A stretch of DNA of 34,428 bases from Allobosea sp. Root483D1 (GCF_001429505.1 NZ_LMJW01000017.1:53895-88322), one strand, 5' to 3'; numbered from the stretch's first letter, positions 17,778 through 26,060 are shown. The notes: generated from the letters alone by a model not told the origin. Translations and numbers: made by a program.

Positions 17778-17814
17778 GGCTACGGTTCCTCCCCCGGTTG
17801 TCGACTTACATTCA

Positions 17815-17921
17815 GGTCATCCCGGGCGACCGAAAGGAGACCCGGGATCCATGCCTGAACCTCTTTCGGGTAAGCTCCGGAATGGATCCCGGATCTCGGC
17901 TTCGCTGCGCCCGGGATGACC
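17815..17921. repeat. Palindromic intergenic repeat element (REP/MITE-like)
   Basis: GGTCATCCCGGGCG (17815-17828) and its exact reverse complement CGCCCGGGATGACC (17908-17921) bound a 107-base element. An inner pair, GGGATCCAT (17844-17852) and ATGGATCCC (17882-17890), continues the symmetry, so the transcript could fold into a long imperfect hairpin. Such 'TCATCCCGGG' elements are commonly dispersed between genes of Hyphomicrobiales. It contains no gene, and probably weakens cotranscription of the RidA-like gene with the upstream operon. Confidence 0.75.
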
Positions 17922-17940
17922 CGCAATATGCGAGGAAGCT

Positions 17941-18672
17941 TCAGCCCGAAACGCCTGCCGGCAGATCATCGCGGACGGAAAGGCCGCCGAGATAATCCTT
18001 CACCTCGGCGGACGGGATCACGTCGGCATATTTGCAGTTGAGATCGAACAGGTTGATCGCGTGGCTCGCCTGGAAGCGGTCGAACGCGGTCTCCTCCGGG
18101 ATCACCACCTTGAAGTTATAGGAATAGGCATCGACCGCCGTCGCCCGCAGGCAGCCCGAGGTGGTGCAGCCGGTCAGGATCAGCGTGTCGACGTCGAAGA
18201 AATTGAGATGGCTCATGAAGATGGTGCCAAAGAAGCAGGACGGCTTGCGCTTGCCGATGCGGATGTCCTGCGGGCGCGGCGCCAGAGGCGCGACGGTCTG
18301 GGTCGCGTGCGTGCCTTCAGTCGAGGTCTTCTCGGCGCCGCGATGATTCTTGCCGACCTGCACGCCGGAATCGATCATGTCCGGCCGGCGAGCGCTCTCG
18401 GTATAGAAGACCGGGATGTTCTTCTCACGAGCCATCTCCAGCAGCGGCACGATGTGCTCGACCGCAGCCCAGGCCTCGGGGCCGCAATGCGTGCGGTACT
18501 GCTTGAGGCCTTCCAGGATGTCCTCCGGCTTGTCGCCGCAGAAATTGTACTGGACGTCGATGATGAACAGGGCCGGCCGCTTGCCGAAGCCGCCGCGCTT
18601 GCCGTAACCGGCCTGCGCATAGACCTGCTTGTCGCGCTCGGTCAGGAAATCGTCCCAGATTCGCTTGGTCAT
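17941..18672 (-). CDS. Isochorismatase-fold amidohydrolase (N-carbamoylsarcosine/maleamate amidase-like)
   Basis: A 243-residue cysteine hydrolase. The catalytic triad is visible: D39 (LFIIDVQ), the probable lysine K141 (GKRKPSCFFGT) and the nucleophile C174 in TGCTTSGCLRATAVDA. The C-terminal HAINLFDLNCKYADVI closely resembles N-carbamoylsarcosine amidase and maleamate amidase (NicF) in this fold. It would hydrolyse a linear amide or N-carbamoyl group to release ammonia. The ATG at 18672 is preferred because the homologous region starts there, although the frame stays open upstream into the hydantoinase gene. It lies 22 bases after the amidohydrolase, so the two probably act in sequence: ring opening, then deamidation. 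The exact substrate is inferred only from context. Confidence 0.88.
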   Translation of the reverse strand: MTKRIWDDFLTERDKQVYAQAGYGKRGGFGKRPALFIIDVQYNFCGDKPEDILEGLKQYRTHCGPEAWAAVEHIVPLLEMAREKNIPVFYTESARRPDMIDSGVQVGKNHRGAEKTSTEGTHATQTVAPLAPRPQDIRIGKRKPSCFFGTIFMSHLNFFDVDTLILTGCTTSGCLRATAVDAYSYNFKVVIPEETAFDRFQASHAINLFDLNCKYADVIPSAEVKDYLGGLSVRDDLPAGVSG

Positions 18673-18694
18673 CGTCTTTGAGCCTTTGAGGTCT

Positions 18695-20056
18695 TCAGGA
18701 GCGGTGCAGATAACGGCCGGCCGGCGTCGCGCGGGCCTGGGGATCGACGGCGCCGTCGCTGGCGATGACGCGGCCGCGCAGGATGGTGCGCACGGGCGCG
18801 CCCTTGAAGCGCATGCCTTCATAGGGCGAGTAGTCGGAGAAGGATTCCTGCGTCGACGGATCGACCACGATCTCCTTGTCCGGATCGACGACGACGAGGT
18901 CTGCATCCATGCCGACGGCGATGTGGCCCTTGTTCGGGATCGAATAGAGCTTCGCGACATTGGCGCTGGTCACGGCGGCGATCTGCTCGATCGGCAGATC
19001 GCGCTTGTGCACGCCCTCATGGATCAAGACCGGCAGCAGCGTGCCGATGCCAGGGAAGCCGGCGGACGCCTTCCAGATGTCCGGCCCCTTGGTCTCGCGC
19101 TTGCGCGGCACATGGTCGGAGCCGATGGTCGAGATCGTGCCGTCGCGCACGCCCTCCCACAGCGCCTCGACATCGGTGGCCGAGCGCAGTGGCGGATTGA
19201 CCTTGCCGAGGAAGCCGATCGGCGACTGGCTGGTCAGCGCGAGATAATGGCTGCAGGTCTCGACATGGATCGGCGCGCGGCCGGGCCGCTTCGCCCGGCG
19301 CACGATCTCCAGGCTCTCGGCGCTCGACATGTGCACGATATTGACCGGGCACTGCGCCTTCTCGCCGAAATAGATCACGCGGAAGACGTTCTCGGCCTCG
19401 AGGAAGCCGGGGCTCTGCTCATCCCAGACCGGCAGGTCGTTGCGGCCGGCGGCCTTCAGCGGCTCGCGGAAGACCGGGATGACCTCGACATTCTCGCAAT
19501 GGACGCCGACGACGCCGCCCTTGATCCGCGCGCCCTGTAGCAGTGCCCGGTAGAGCAGGCCGTCATCGATCTCGGTGAAGCCCTTCGCGGCGCCCGAGGC
19601 GCCCTTGTACATCAGGTAGACCTTGATCGAGGTGACGCCGAAGTGCTCGGCGCAGTCCGGCAGCGTCTCGATGTGCAGCTTGCTGGTGACGCCGAAATGG
19701 AAGCCGAAATCGATCAGTGACTGGCTCTCGCCCCGCTCCTTCCACGGCCCGGTCGACTGGCGCAGGTCGTTGGAGCGGTGGAAGGTCATCATCCCGGTGA
19801 CACCGCCGATTGCGGCGGAGCGCGACTCCGTCTCGAAATCGGTCTCGTTCGAGCCGAAGCCGATATGGGTATGCGGGTCGATCAGTCCCGGCATCACCCA
19901 TTTGCCACGGCAATCGATCACCTGCCTGGCGCTCGCCTGCTCGCCCGGCGCCAGCAGCGCGGCGATGCGCCCGTCCTTGACCGCGACCGAGCCGGTGCGG
20001 ACTCCGACGCCCGGGAAGACGATCTCGCCTCCCGCCAGCAAGAGATCGAAACTCAT
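18695..20056 (-). CDS. Cyclic amidohydrolase (dihydropyrimidinase/allantoinase/dihydroorotase family)
   Basis: A 453-residue amidohydrolase with the full binuclear metal set: H62 and H64 (DPHTHIG), K145 (SIKVYLMY), H186 (GVHCEN), H242 (IVHMSS) and D314 (GSDHVP). It is only distantly similar to the hydantoinase-like protein at 4222-5625, so it is unlikely to be a recent duplicate. The family opens cyclic amides, imides or ureides. Its start overlaps the aconitase-family stop by four bases (ATGA at 20053-20056), and the isochorismatase-fold amidase follows 22 bases downstream. This places a ring-opening enzyme between a hydratase and an amidase in one operon. Classical pyrimidine catabolism has no aconitase step, so an unusual substrate is likely. 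Confidence 0.9.
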   Translation of the reverse strand: MSFDLLLAGGEIVFPGVGVRTGSVAVKDGRIAALLAPGEQASARQVIDCRGKWVMPGLIDPHTHIGFGSNETDFETESRSAAIGGVTGMMTFHRSNDLRQSTGPWKERGESQSLIDFGFHFGVTSKLHIETLPDCAEHFGVTSIKVYLMYKGASGAAKGFTEIDDGLLYRALLQGARIKGGVVGVHCENVEVIPVFREPLKAAGRNDLPVWDEQSPGFLEAENVFRVIYFGEKAQCPVNIVHMSSAESLEIVRRAKRPGRAPIHVETCSHYLALTSQSPIGFLGKVNPPLRSATDVEALWEGVRDGTISTIGSDHVPRKRETKGPDIWKASAGFPGIGTLLPVLIHEGVHKRDLPIEQIAAVTSANVAKLYSIPNKGHIAVGMDADLVVVDPDKEIVVDPSTQESFSDYSPYEGMRFKGAPVRTILRGRVIASDGAVDPQARATPAGRYLHRS

Positions 20057-22758
20057 GGATGCTCCGTGACCAGGACCGGCGCGACGCGCCGGGTGAAAAA
20101 GGCGAGAACCTCGGCCATGATGCCGCCGGCGCGCAGGCAGGCGCGCTCGCTCATGGTCGAGACATCGGCCGTGACCGTGAAATGGATCGGCCCGGAAGCG
20201 CCGGTGGCGGTGACGATTGCCGAGGCGGTGCCGTCGATCGCGGCGACCAGCCCGTCGATGTCGAGGCTCTCGCTGCCATCGAGGCCGAGCTGACGCCAGC
20301 CTTCGCCGTCGGCGAAGCGCAGGGGCACCACACCCATGCCGATCAGGTTGGAGCGGTGGATGCGCTCATAGCTCTCGGCGATGACGGCGCGCACCCCGAG
20401 CAGGGCCGAGCCCTTGGCCGCCCAGTCGCGGCTGGAGCCCATGCCGTAGTCCTTGCCGCCGAGCACGATCAGCGGCGTTCTGCGCTCGGCATAGGCTGTT
20501 GCGGCTTCATGGACAGAGACGACCTCGCCGTCCGGCTGGAGCTGCGTCCAGCCACCCTCCCGGCCGGGCACCATCTGGTTCTTGATGCGCAGGTTGGCGA
20601 AGGTCGCGCGCGCCATCACCTCGTGATTGCAGCGCCGGCCGACATAGGTGTTGAACGCCTTCGGCTCGATGCCGAGCCCGATCAGATAGCGCCCCGCCGG
20701 ACTGTCGACCGGGATCTCGCCGCTCGGCGAGATGTGGTCGGTGGTCAGCGAGTCGCCGTAGGCGCCGAGCACGCGCGCGCCATGCAGGGCATCCGGCACG
20801 CCTTCACGCGCCCGCTCGCGGGCGAGCTCCAGGAAAGGCGGCTCGACCAGATAGCTCGATTGCGGGTTCCAGCCGAAGCGCAGCCCGCTCGACGCGGCAA
20901 GCTCGTCCCAGAGCAAGCTCGACGGCATGTCGCCATAGACCTCGCGGAACAGCCGGGCATCACCGGCGCGCGCCGCGAGCGTGGCGATCTCGGCTTCGTC
21001 CGGCCAGAGATCGGCAAGGCGGACTGGCTTCTCCGCATCCGCTCCGTTGAGGGGCTCGCTTTCGAGATCGATGTCGATGCGCCCAGCGAGCGCGAAGGCG
21101 ACGACCAGCGGCGGCGACATGATGTAGTTGGCTCGCACCTGCCGGTGGATGCGGCCCTCGAAATTGCGGTTGCCCGAGAGCGCGGCGGCCGCGACCAGGC
21201 CGCCCGCATCGATCGCCTGCGCCATCACCGGCAGCAGAGGGCCGGACTTGCCGCCGCAGGTGGTGCAGCCATAACCGACGACGCCGAAGCCGAGCTGCTC
21301 CAGCGACGCCAGCAGGCCGAGCTCGTCGAGATAGCGCGTCACCACGCGCGAGCCCGGCGCCAGCGAGGTCTTGACCCAGTCCGGGACCGTGAGCCCGGCA
21401 GCCACCGCATTGCGCGCCAGCAGTCCGGCCGCGATCATTACCGCCGGGTTGGAGGTGTTGGTGCAGGCGGTGATCGCCGCGAGCGCGAGCGCGCCATGCC
21501 GGAGCGCAGCAGGGCCGGCAGGTGTCGAGACCTGAACGGCCGCGGCGGGATCGGCGGCGAAACCACCTTCGGCCAGCGGTTGCGGCAGCCTTCCTGTGAA
21601 ATCACCCGCCACGGCAGCAAGGTCGAGCCGGTCCTGCGGCCGGCGCGGCCCGGCGACGCTGCGGCCGACCTTGGCAAGGTCGATCTCGACGACGCGGGAA
21701 TAATCCGGGTCGGCCAGGCCCGGCTCGCGGAACATGGCATTGGCCCGCGCATAGGCCTCGACGAAGGCGGCCTGCTCCGGCGAGCGCGTGCGGGCAAGAT
21801 AGGCGATGGTCTGCGCGTCGATCGGAAAGAAGCCGGCAGTCGCGCCGTATTCCGGCGCCATATTGGCGAGCGTCGCCCTGGATGGCACCGACAGCGTCGC
21901 CGCGCCCGGCCCGAAATATTCGATCACGGTCGCAACAACGCGCTCGCGCCGCAGCCGCTCGGTGACGGTGAGGACGAGGTCGGTCGTGGTCGCGCCGGCG
22001 GGCAGCGCCCCGACGAGCCTGACGCCGACGAATTCCGGCACCGGGAAGACATAGGGCTGGCCGAGCATCGCGGCTTGCGCCTCGATGCCACCAACGCCCC
22101 AGCCGAGCACGCCGATGCCGTTGATCATCGGCGTGTGGGAATCGCCGCCGATGACGAAGTCGGGGCAGGCGATCTCGCCGAGCGATGTCGCGACCCGCGT
22201 GACGACGGGGGCGATGTGCTCCAGATTGACCTGATGGATGATGCCGGTGCCGGGCGGGTAGACGCGGACGGAGCGGAAGGCCTGCTGCGCCCATTTCAGG
22301 AAGCTGTAGCGCTCGCCATTACGCTCGAACTCGCGCGCCATGTTGCGCGCCATCGCGTCGGGCGCGGCGGAGACGTCGACCTGCAGCGAATGGTCGACGA
22401 TGACGTCGACGGGAATGCGCGGCTCGACGCTGGCCGGATCACAACCCGCTTCGGCGACGGCGTCGCGCAGCGAAGCCAGGTCGAGCAGCACCGGCAGGCC
22501 GCTCGAATCCGGCAGGATGACGCGGCCGACGGTAAGCGGCACGCCGACGCCGTGGTTGTCGCGCCAATGCAGCATCGCCGCGACGGCGTCCGCACCGATA
22601 TTGGGATCGCAGAGCCTGCCCCGTTCGAGATTCTCGACGAAGACGCGGCAGGCATAGGGCAGCGTGGTGAGGGCGACGCCGGAACGCTCAGCCGCACGGG
22701 CGACCGAGGCGTAAGCTCCGGCCGCAGCATCGGTCGCCAAGGTATCATCGGACGTCAT
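20053..22758 (-). CDS. Aconitase-family [4Fe-4S] hydratase (AcnA-like)
   Basis: A 901-residue protein with the AcnA layout. The catalytic domains carry GGDSHTPMINGIGVLGWGVG (204-223), and the cluster cysteines are C432 (ACTNTSNP), C498 and C501 (GYGCTTCGGKSG). The C-terminal swivel domain has GAYGDSLTTDHISP (665-678) and GGKDYGMGSSRDWAAKGS (767-784). The chosen start is ATG 22758; ATG 22770 is also possible, and the frame stays open to 22971 without homology. It would reversibly hydrate/dehydrate an aconitate-like or substituted maleate. It is the first gene of an operon with a cyclic amidohydrolase and an amidase, an unusual setting for a housekeeping aconitase. A divergent lyase and flavoprotein lie across a 241-base control region. 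It is probably a dedicated catabolic hydratase, possibly specific for an alkyl or carboxymethyl maleate. Confidence 0.9.
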   Translation of the reverse strand: MTSDDTLATDAAAGAYASVARAAERSGVALTTLPYACRVFVENLERGRLCDPNIGADAVAAMLHWRDNHGVGVPLTVGRVILPDSSGLPVLLDLASLRDAVAEAGCDPASVEPRIPVDVIVDHSLQVDVSAAPDAMARNMAREFERNGERYSFLKWAQQAFRSVRVYPPGTGIIHQVNLEHIAPVVTRVATSLGEIACPDFVIGGDSHTPMINGIGVLGWGVGGIEAQAAMLGQPYVFPVPEFVGVRLVGALPAGATTTDLVLTVTERLRRERVVATVIEYFGPGAATLSVPSRATLANMAPEYGATAGFFPIDAQTIAYLARTRSPEQAAFVEAYARANAMFREPGLADPDYSRVVEIDLAKVGRSVAGPRRPQDRLDLAAVAGDFTGRLPQPLAEGGFAADPAAAVQVSTPAGPAALRHGALALAAITACTNTSNPAVMIAAGLLARNAVAAGLTVPDWVKTSLAPGSRVVTRYLDELGLLASLEQLGFGVVGYGCTTCGGKSGPLLPVMAQAIDAGGLVAAAALSGNRNFEGRIHRQVRANYIMSPPLVVAFALAGRIDIDLESEPLNGADAEKPVRLADLWPDEAEIATLAARAGDARLFREVYGDMPSSLLWDELAASSGLRFGWNPQSSYLVEPPFLELARERAREGVPDALHGARVLGAYGDSLTTDHISPSGEIPVDSPAGRYLIGLGIEPKAFNTYVGRRCNHEVMARATFANLRIKNQMVPGREGGWTQLQPDGEVVSVHEAATAYAERRTPLIVLGGKDYGMGSSRDWAAKGSALLGVRAVIAESYERIHRSNLIGMGVVPLRFADGEGWRQLGLDGSESLDIDGLVAAIDGTASAIVTATGASGPIHFTVTADVSTMSERACLRAGGIMAEVLAFFTRRVAPVLVTEHP

Positions 22759-22821
22759 GACGCCGGCCATTCCGCGGCTCGTATCGTTCAACACCCTCGA
22801 AAAATGCGAGGAGGGTCCAAT

Positions 22822-22834
22822 AATGTCAACACTT
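22822..22834 (-). promoter_or_regulatory. TGTTGACA box upstream of the aconitase-family operon
   Basis: On the minus strand this reads AAGTGTTGACATT, 64 bases before the ATG at 22758. The same 13 bases occur on the plus strand at 29712-29724 upstream of the tricarboxylate transporter. The core TGT-TG-ACA is nearly palindromic. As a -35 box it lacks a convincing -10 (CATTTT at 17 bases), so an operator role is at least as likely. Confidence 0.45.
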
Positions 22835-22960
22835 TCAGAAAAGTATTTTTCTACAGACATTTTGATTCCCGACCAGCCGGCAGCTAAACCAAAGTCGCGG
22901 TATATACGGCACCGGTCACGCGAGGCCCTGCTTGCGTGCTTCCAGCGAGTACCCTTCAAA

Positions 22961-22993
22961 ACTGTTGACACATTTTTGAGCCGCTCCTAACGT
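22961..22993 (+). promoter_or_regulatory. TGTTGACA box and probable promoter of the FCD-GntR operon
   Basis: ACTGTTGACACA (22961-22972) contains TTGACA (22965-22970). A 17-base spacer leads to TAACGT (22988-22993). The ATG of the regulator is at 23000, six to seven bases after the -10 box, so the transcript would be leaderless or nearly so. The box shares its core with 22822-22834, 29530-29540 and 29712-29724. Confidence 0.45.
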
Positions 22994-22999
22994 TCACGC

Positions 23000-23698
23000 A
23001 TGGACCTGCAGGAAGCGGCAACCGGCGAACGGCGCCCCGAGACGCTCGGCGAAGGGATCTTCGGCCGCATTCTCGAGCTGATCTACAGCACCGAGCTCGC
23101 CCCCGGCATGGTCGTCAACGAATCCGTGCTGGCCACGCGCTTCGGCGTCAGCCGCGGGCCTGTCCGCGAAGCCATCCGCCGTCTCCAGGGCATCCAGCTC
23201 GTCTCACGCGAACCCTTCCTGCGGGCGCGCGTCGTCTCCCTGTCCGCCCAGGCGATCCTCGAGCTCTTCCAGATGCGCGAGGCGCTCGAAGGCTATGCCT
23301 GCCGCCTCGCCGCCCAGCGGATGAGCGAGGCCGAGATCGATGCGTTGATCGCCGATCTCGAAGCCGCCCATTCCGGGCGCCAGCCGGAAGGCGCGCGCTT
23401 CGACTTCCACGAGCGGGTCGTCCGCGCCAGCGGCAACAGCCGCATCATCGACAGCCTCTGCGGCGATCTCTACCACCTGCTGCGCATCTACCGGCGCATC
23501 TCCGGCGCCGTGCCGGAGCGCAAGGAGCTCGCCTTCACCGAGCACTGGCAGATCCTGCGCGCCATCAAGATGCGCGACGGCGCCCTCGCCGAATCCCTGA
23601 TGCGCTCGCATGTCGAGCGCGCCGGCCGCCATGTGCTGGCCCAGGTCCCCGAAACTCCATCCATTGCTGCCGCCGAGGCGGAGAAACGAGCATCATGA
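23000..23698 (+). CDS. GntR-family transcriptional regulator, FCD subfamily
   Basis: A 232-residue regulator. The winged helix-turn-helix lies at about residues 18-75 (NESVLATRFGVSRGPVREAI is the recognition region). The FCD domain follows, with FQMREALEGYACRLAA, FDFHERVVRASGNSRI and a second histidine in FTEHWQILRAI, consistent with a metal/carboxylate-binding pocket. FCD regulators typically sense organic acids. It is divergent from the aconitase-family operon and its stop overlaps the lyase start (ATGA at 23695-23698), so it probably controls both directions and itself. The absence of a Shine-Dalgarno before ATG 23000, together with the close -10 box, suggests leaderless translation. The TGTTGACA boxes are the obvious candidate sites. 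Confidence 0.92.
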   Translation: MDLQEAATGERRPETLGEGIFGRILELIYSTELAPGMVVNESVLATRFGVSRGPVREAIRRLQGIQLVSREPFLRARVVSLSAQAILELFQMREALEGYACRLAAQRMSEAEIDALIADLEAAHSGRQPEGARFDFHERVVRASGNSRIIDSLCGDLYHLLRIYRRISGAVPERKELAFTEHWQILRAIKMRDGALAESLMRSHVERAGRHVLAQVPETPSIAAAEAEKRAS

Positions 23699-24645
23699 TC
23701 GCCAGACGCGAGATTTCGGCTCCAGCCGCCTTCCGGGCCCTGCTCAATTCCGGCGAGTTCCTGGTCTCGCCCGGCGTCTACGACGGCTACAGCGCCCGCC
23801 TGGTCGAGGCCGCCGGCTTCAAGAGCGCCTGTACCAGCGGCGCCGCCATCGCCAATTCGATCCTCGGCGTCGAGGATCTCGGCATGATGGGGCTGAACGA
23901 GAACGTCAATCACTGCCGCCAGCTCGCCCGCTCGATCGCGATCCCGCTGACCTGCGACGCCGACAACGGCTACGGCAACCCGATGAACGTGCACTATACC
24001 GTGCAGATGTTCGAGGAGGCCGGCGCGGCTGGCGTCAACCTGGAGGACCAGGTCAGCCCGAAGCGCTGCGGCCACATGCCGGGCAAGGAAGTCGTCTCCA
24101 AGGAGGAGATGGTCAAGAAGATCGAGGCCGCCTGCCTAGCCCGCCGCGACGACGACTTCGTCATCATCGCCCGCACCGACGCCCTCGCCGTCGAGGGTAT
24201 CGACGCGACGCTGGAGCGCATCCGCGCCTATGTCGCGGCCGGCGCCGACGCCATCTTCCCCGACGCTGTCAAGACCGAAGACCAGATCGCCCGCGTCGTC
24301 GAGGCGGCCGGCAGCAAGCCGGTCTCGATCAATATGGGCTTCGGCATCCGCCCGCGTCCGACCACGCCGCTGATCCCGCTGCCGCGCCTCAAGGAGCTCG
24401 GCGTGCGCCGTATCAGCCTGCCGCGCATGCTCCCGGCCGCCGCGATCAAGGCGATGCAGGAGGCGCTCTCGGTGATGCGCGGCGTGATGGAGACCGGCAT
24501 CCCGGCCGATCGCTCCGACCTGCTGGTCGGCATCGAGGAGATCTGGAACCTGATGGGCTTCCCGGCCATGCAGGCGCTGGAGAAGCAGCTCCTCACCACC
24601 GATCACTACGAGACCAAGTACAAGACGACGGCAAAGGCCTCCTGA
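23695..24645 (+). CDS. Isocitrate lyase/PEP mutase-superfamily C-C lyase (methylisocitrate/dimethylmalate lyase-like)
   Basis: A 316-residue protein of the ICL/PEPM family. It shows VSPGVYDGYSARLVEAAGF (24-42), the Mg2+-binding DADNGYG (88-94), LEDQ (116-119) and the flexible-loop signature KRCGH (123-127) with catalytic cysteine C125, then IIARTDA. The K-[KR]-C-G-H loop marks true lyases such as isocitrate, 2-methylisocitrate and 2,3-dimethylmalate lyases, and is absent from mutases. The product would be an alpha-keto acid or glyoxylate plus a carboxylate. It is translationally coupled to the FCD-GntR and followed 13 bases later by a flavoprotein dehydrogenase. With the divergent aconitase-family hydratase it forms a hydratase-lyase pair. 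No citrate-synthase homologue (methylcitrate cycle) is present. Confidence 0.9.
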   Translation: MIARREISAPAAFRALLNSGEFLVSPGVYDGYSARLVEAAGFKSACTSGAAIANSILGVEDLGMMGLNENVNHCRQLARSIAIPLTCDADNGYGNPMNVHYTVQMFEEAGAAGVNLEDQVSPKRCGHMPGKEVVSKEEMVKKIEAACLARRDDDFVIIARTDALAVEGIDATLERIRAYVAAGADAIFPDAVKTEDQIARVVEAAGSKPVSINMGFGIRPRPTTPLIPLPRLKELGVRRISLPRMLPAAAIKAMQEALSVMRGVMETGIPADRSDLLVGIEEIWNLMGFPAMQALEKQLLTTDHYETKYKTTAKAS

Positions 24646-24658
24646 GGCAGAGCGGACC

Positions 24659-26044
24659 ATGGCGCCCGCCGAGCCCGATCTCGAAGTCGATGTCCTGGTG
24701 ATCGGCGCCGGCGGCTGCGGCCTTGTCGCGGCGCTCGCCGCGCATGAGGCCGGAGCCGAGGTCGCGGTCGTCGAGAAGCTGCCGCGCCTTGCCGGCAACA
24801 CCATGCTGTCGAGCGGCTCGATCCCCGCTGCCGGCACACGCTTCCAGGCTGTAGCCGGCATCGCCGACGACCCCGCCCGCTTCGCCGCCGATCTGCGCCG
24901 CACCGCCGGCCCGCACGAGGCCGAGGCGCTGGTCGACCGCCTCGCCACGATCTCGGCGCCGATGGTCGAATGGCTCGCCGATGCGCTCGGCCTACCGATC
25001 GAATTGATCGGCGCCTACCGGCATGTCGGCCACAGCGTCAACCGGCTCCATGCCGTGCCCTCGCGTCGCGGCACCGACCTGATGCAGGGGCTCTGGCAGG
25101 CGGCGGAGACGCGCGGCATCCCGGTGGCACTGGCCACCCCGGCGACCGCCCTTCTCGTCGAAGATGGTGCCGTCCGCGGCGCGCGGATCCAGACGCAGGG
25201 CAGCGAGGAGAGCCTGATCGCGGCCAAGGCGGTGATCCTCGCCTGCAACGGCTTCGGCCACGACCGGGAACTCATCGCCCGCCACGCCCCCGACATCGCC
25301 GGGGCCGAGTATTTCGGCGCGCTCGGCAGCGATGGCGAGGCCGTACGCTGGGGCGAGGCGCTTGGTGCCCGCTTAGCCAATATGGGCGCCTACCAGGCCC
25401 ATTCCGCCATCGCACAGCCGCATGGCGAGCTCGTGACCTGGACTGTCGTCGAGAAGGGCGGCGTCATCGTCGACGAGACCGGCCGGCGCTTCGCCGACGA
25501 AACCCTCGGCTATTCCGCCTTCGCAGCGCCGGCGCTGGCGCGCGGCGGGCGCCTGTTTGCGATCTACGACAGCCGCATCCGCGAGGCCACCGCCGCCGGC
25601 CAACCGGATTTCGGCGTGCTCGTCGCCCATGGCGGCGCACCCGATTTCGCCAATGCCGACGCGCTCGCCAACGCTTGCCGCCTGCCGACGGATGCGCTCG
25701 GCGAGACGTTGGCGCTGGCTGCCGGCGCGGCCAATGGCGATCGGCTTGATGCTCTAGGTCGCAAGGCCTGGGGCATGGGGCCGCTGCAGGCGCCGTTCGT
25801 GGCGACGCGGATCGCGCCGGCGCTGTTCCACACTCAGGGCGGCCTGCTCGTCGACGAGGAAGCGCAGGTGCGGCGCGAGGATGGCGGCGTCGTGCCAGGC
25901 CTCTATGCCGGCGGCGGCGCTGCCGCCGGAATCAGCGGACGGGCGGGCGGCGCCGGCTATGCCTCCGGCAACGGCCTGCTCGCCGCGCTCGGCCTCGGCT
26001 TCATCGCAGGGCGGGCAGCGGCCAGCAAAGCGCGAGCGGCCTAG
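24659..26044 (+). CDS. FAD-dependent dehydrogenase/reductase (fumarate reductase/tricarballylate dehydrogenase-like flavoprotein)
   Basis: A 461-residue FAD_binding_2-type flavoprotein. The N-terminal motif VLVIGAGGCGLVAALAAHEA (13-32) binds FAD. GGVIVDETGRRFADET and the C-terminal GGLLVDEEAQV, VPGLYAGGGAAAGISG and RAGGAGYASGNGL complete the fold shared by fumarate reductase, 3-ketosteroid dehydrogenase and TcuA. These enzymes add or remove hydrogen across a C-C bond next to a carboxylate or carbonyl. There is no signal peptide or haem-binding motif, so it is presumably cytoplasmic with an unknown electron partner. It is the third gene of the GntR-lyase operon and precedes a LysR gene by 16 bases. 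Tricarballylate-to-aconitate oxidation is one attractive but unproven reaction, given the aconitase-family and tricarboxylate-transporter genes nearby. Confidence 0.85.
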   Translation: MAPAEPDLEVDVLVIGAGGCGLVAALAAHEAGAEVAVVEKLPRLAGNTMLSSGSIPAAGTRFQAVAGIADDPARFAADLRRTAGPHEAEALVDRLATISAPMVEWLADALGLPIELIGAYRHVGHSVNRLHAVPSRRGTDLMQGLWQAAETRGIPVALATPATALLVEDGAVRGARIQTQGSEESLIAAKAVILACNGFGHDRELIARHAPDIAGAEYFGALGSDGEAVRWGEALGARLANMGAYQAHSAIAQPHGELVTWTVVEKGGVIVDETGRRFADETLGYSAFAAPALARGGRLFAIYDSRIREATAAGQPDFGVLVAHGGAPDFANADALANACRLPTDALGETLALAAGAANGDRLDALGRKAWGMGPLQAPFVATRIAPALFHTQGGLLVDEEAQVRREDGGVVPGLYAGGGAAAGISGRAGGAGYASGNGLLAALGLGFIAGRAAASKARAA

Positions 26045-26060
26045 AGGGCGGGCGCAGCGG

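Noticed and set aside
17815..17921. Possible CRISPR or tandem repeat array
   Set aside because: There is a single inverted-repeat unit, not regularly spaced direct repeats; no CRISPR array or cas gene was seen anywhere in the window.
20059..22887. A very long open frame on the plus strand opposite the aconitase-family gene
   Set aside because: Its translation is an R/G/D-rich low-complexity mirror of the minus-strand gene with no domain; the aconitase motifs and cluster cysteines are unmistakable on the other strand.
22759..22971. An N-terminal extension of the aconitase-family protein
   Set aside because: The extra 71 residues are not aconitase-like and cover the divergent control region; homology begins near ATG 22758.
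23695..24645. Methylcitrate cycle (prpB-acnD)
   Set aside because: No citrate-synthase homologue or PrpF is present and the operon instead contains an amidohydrolase and amidase, so prp names were not used.
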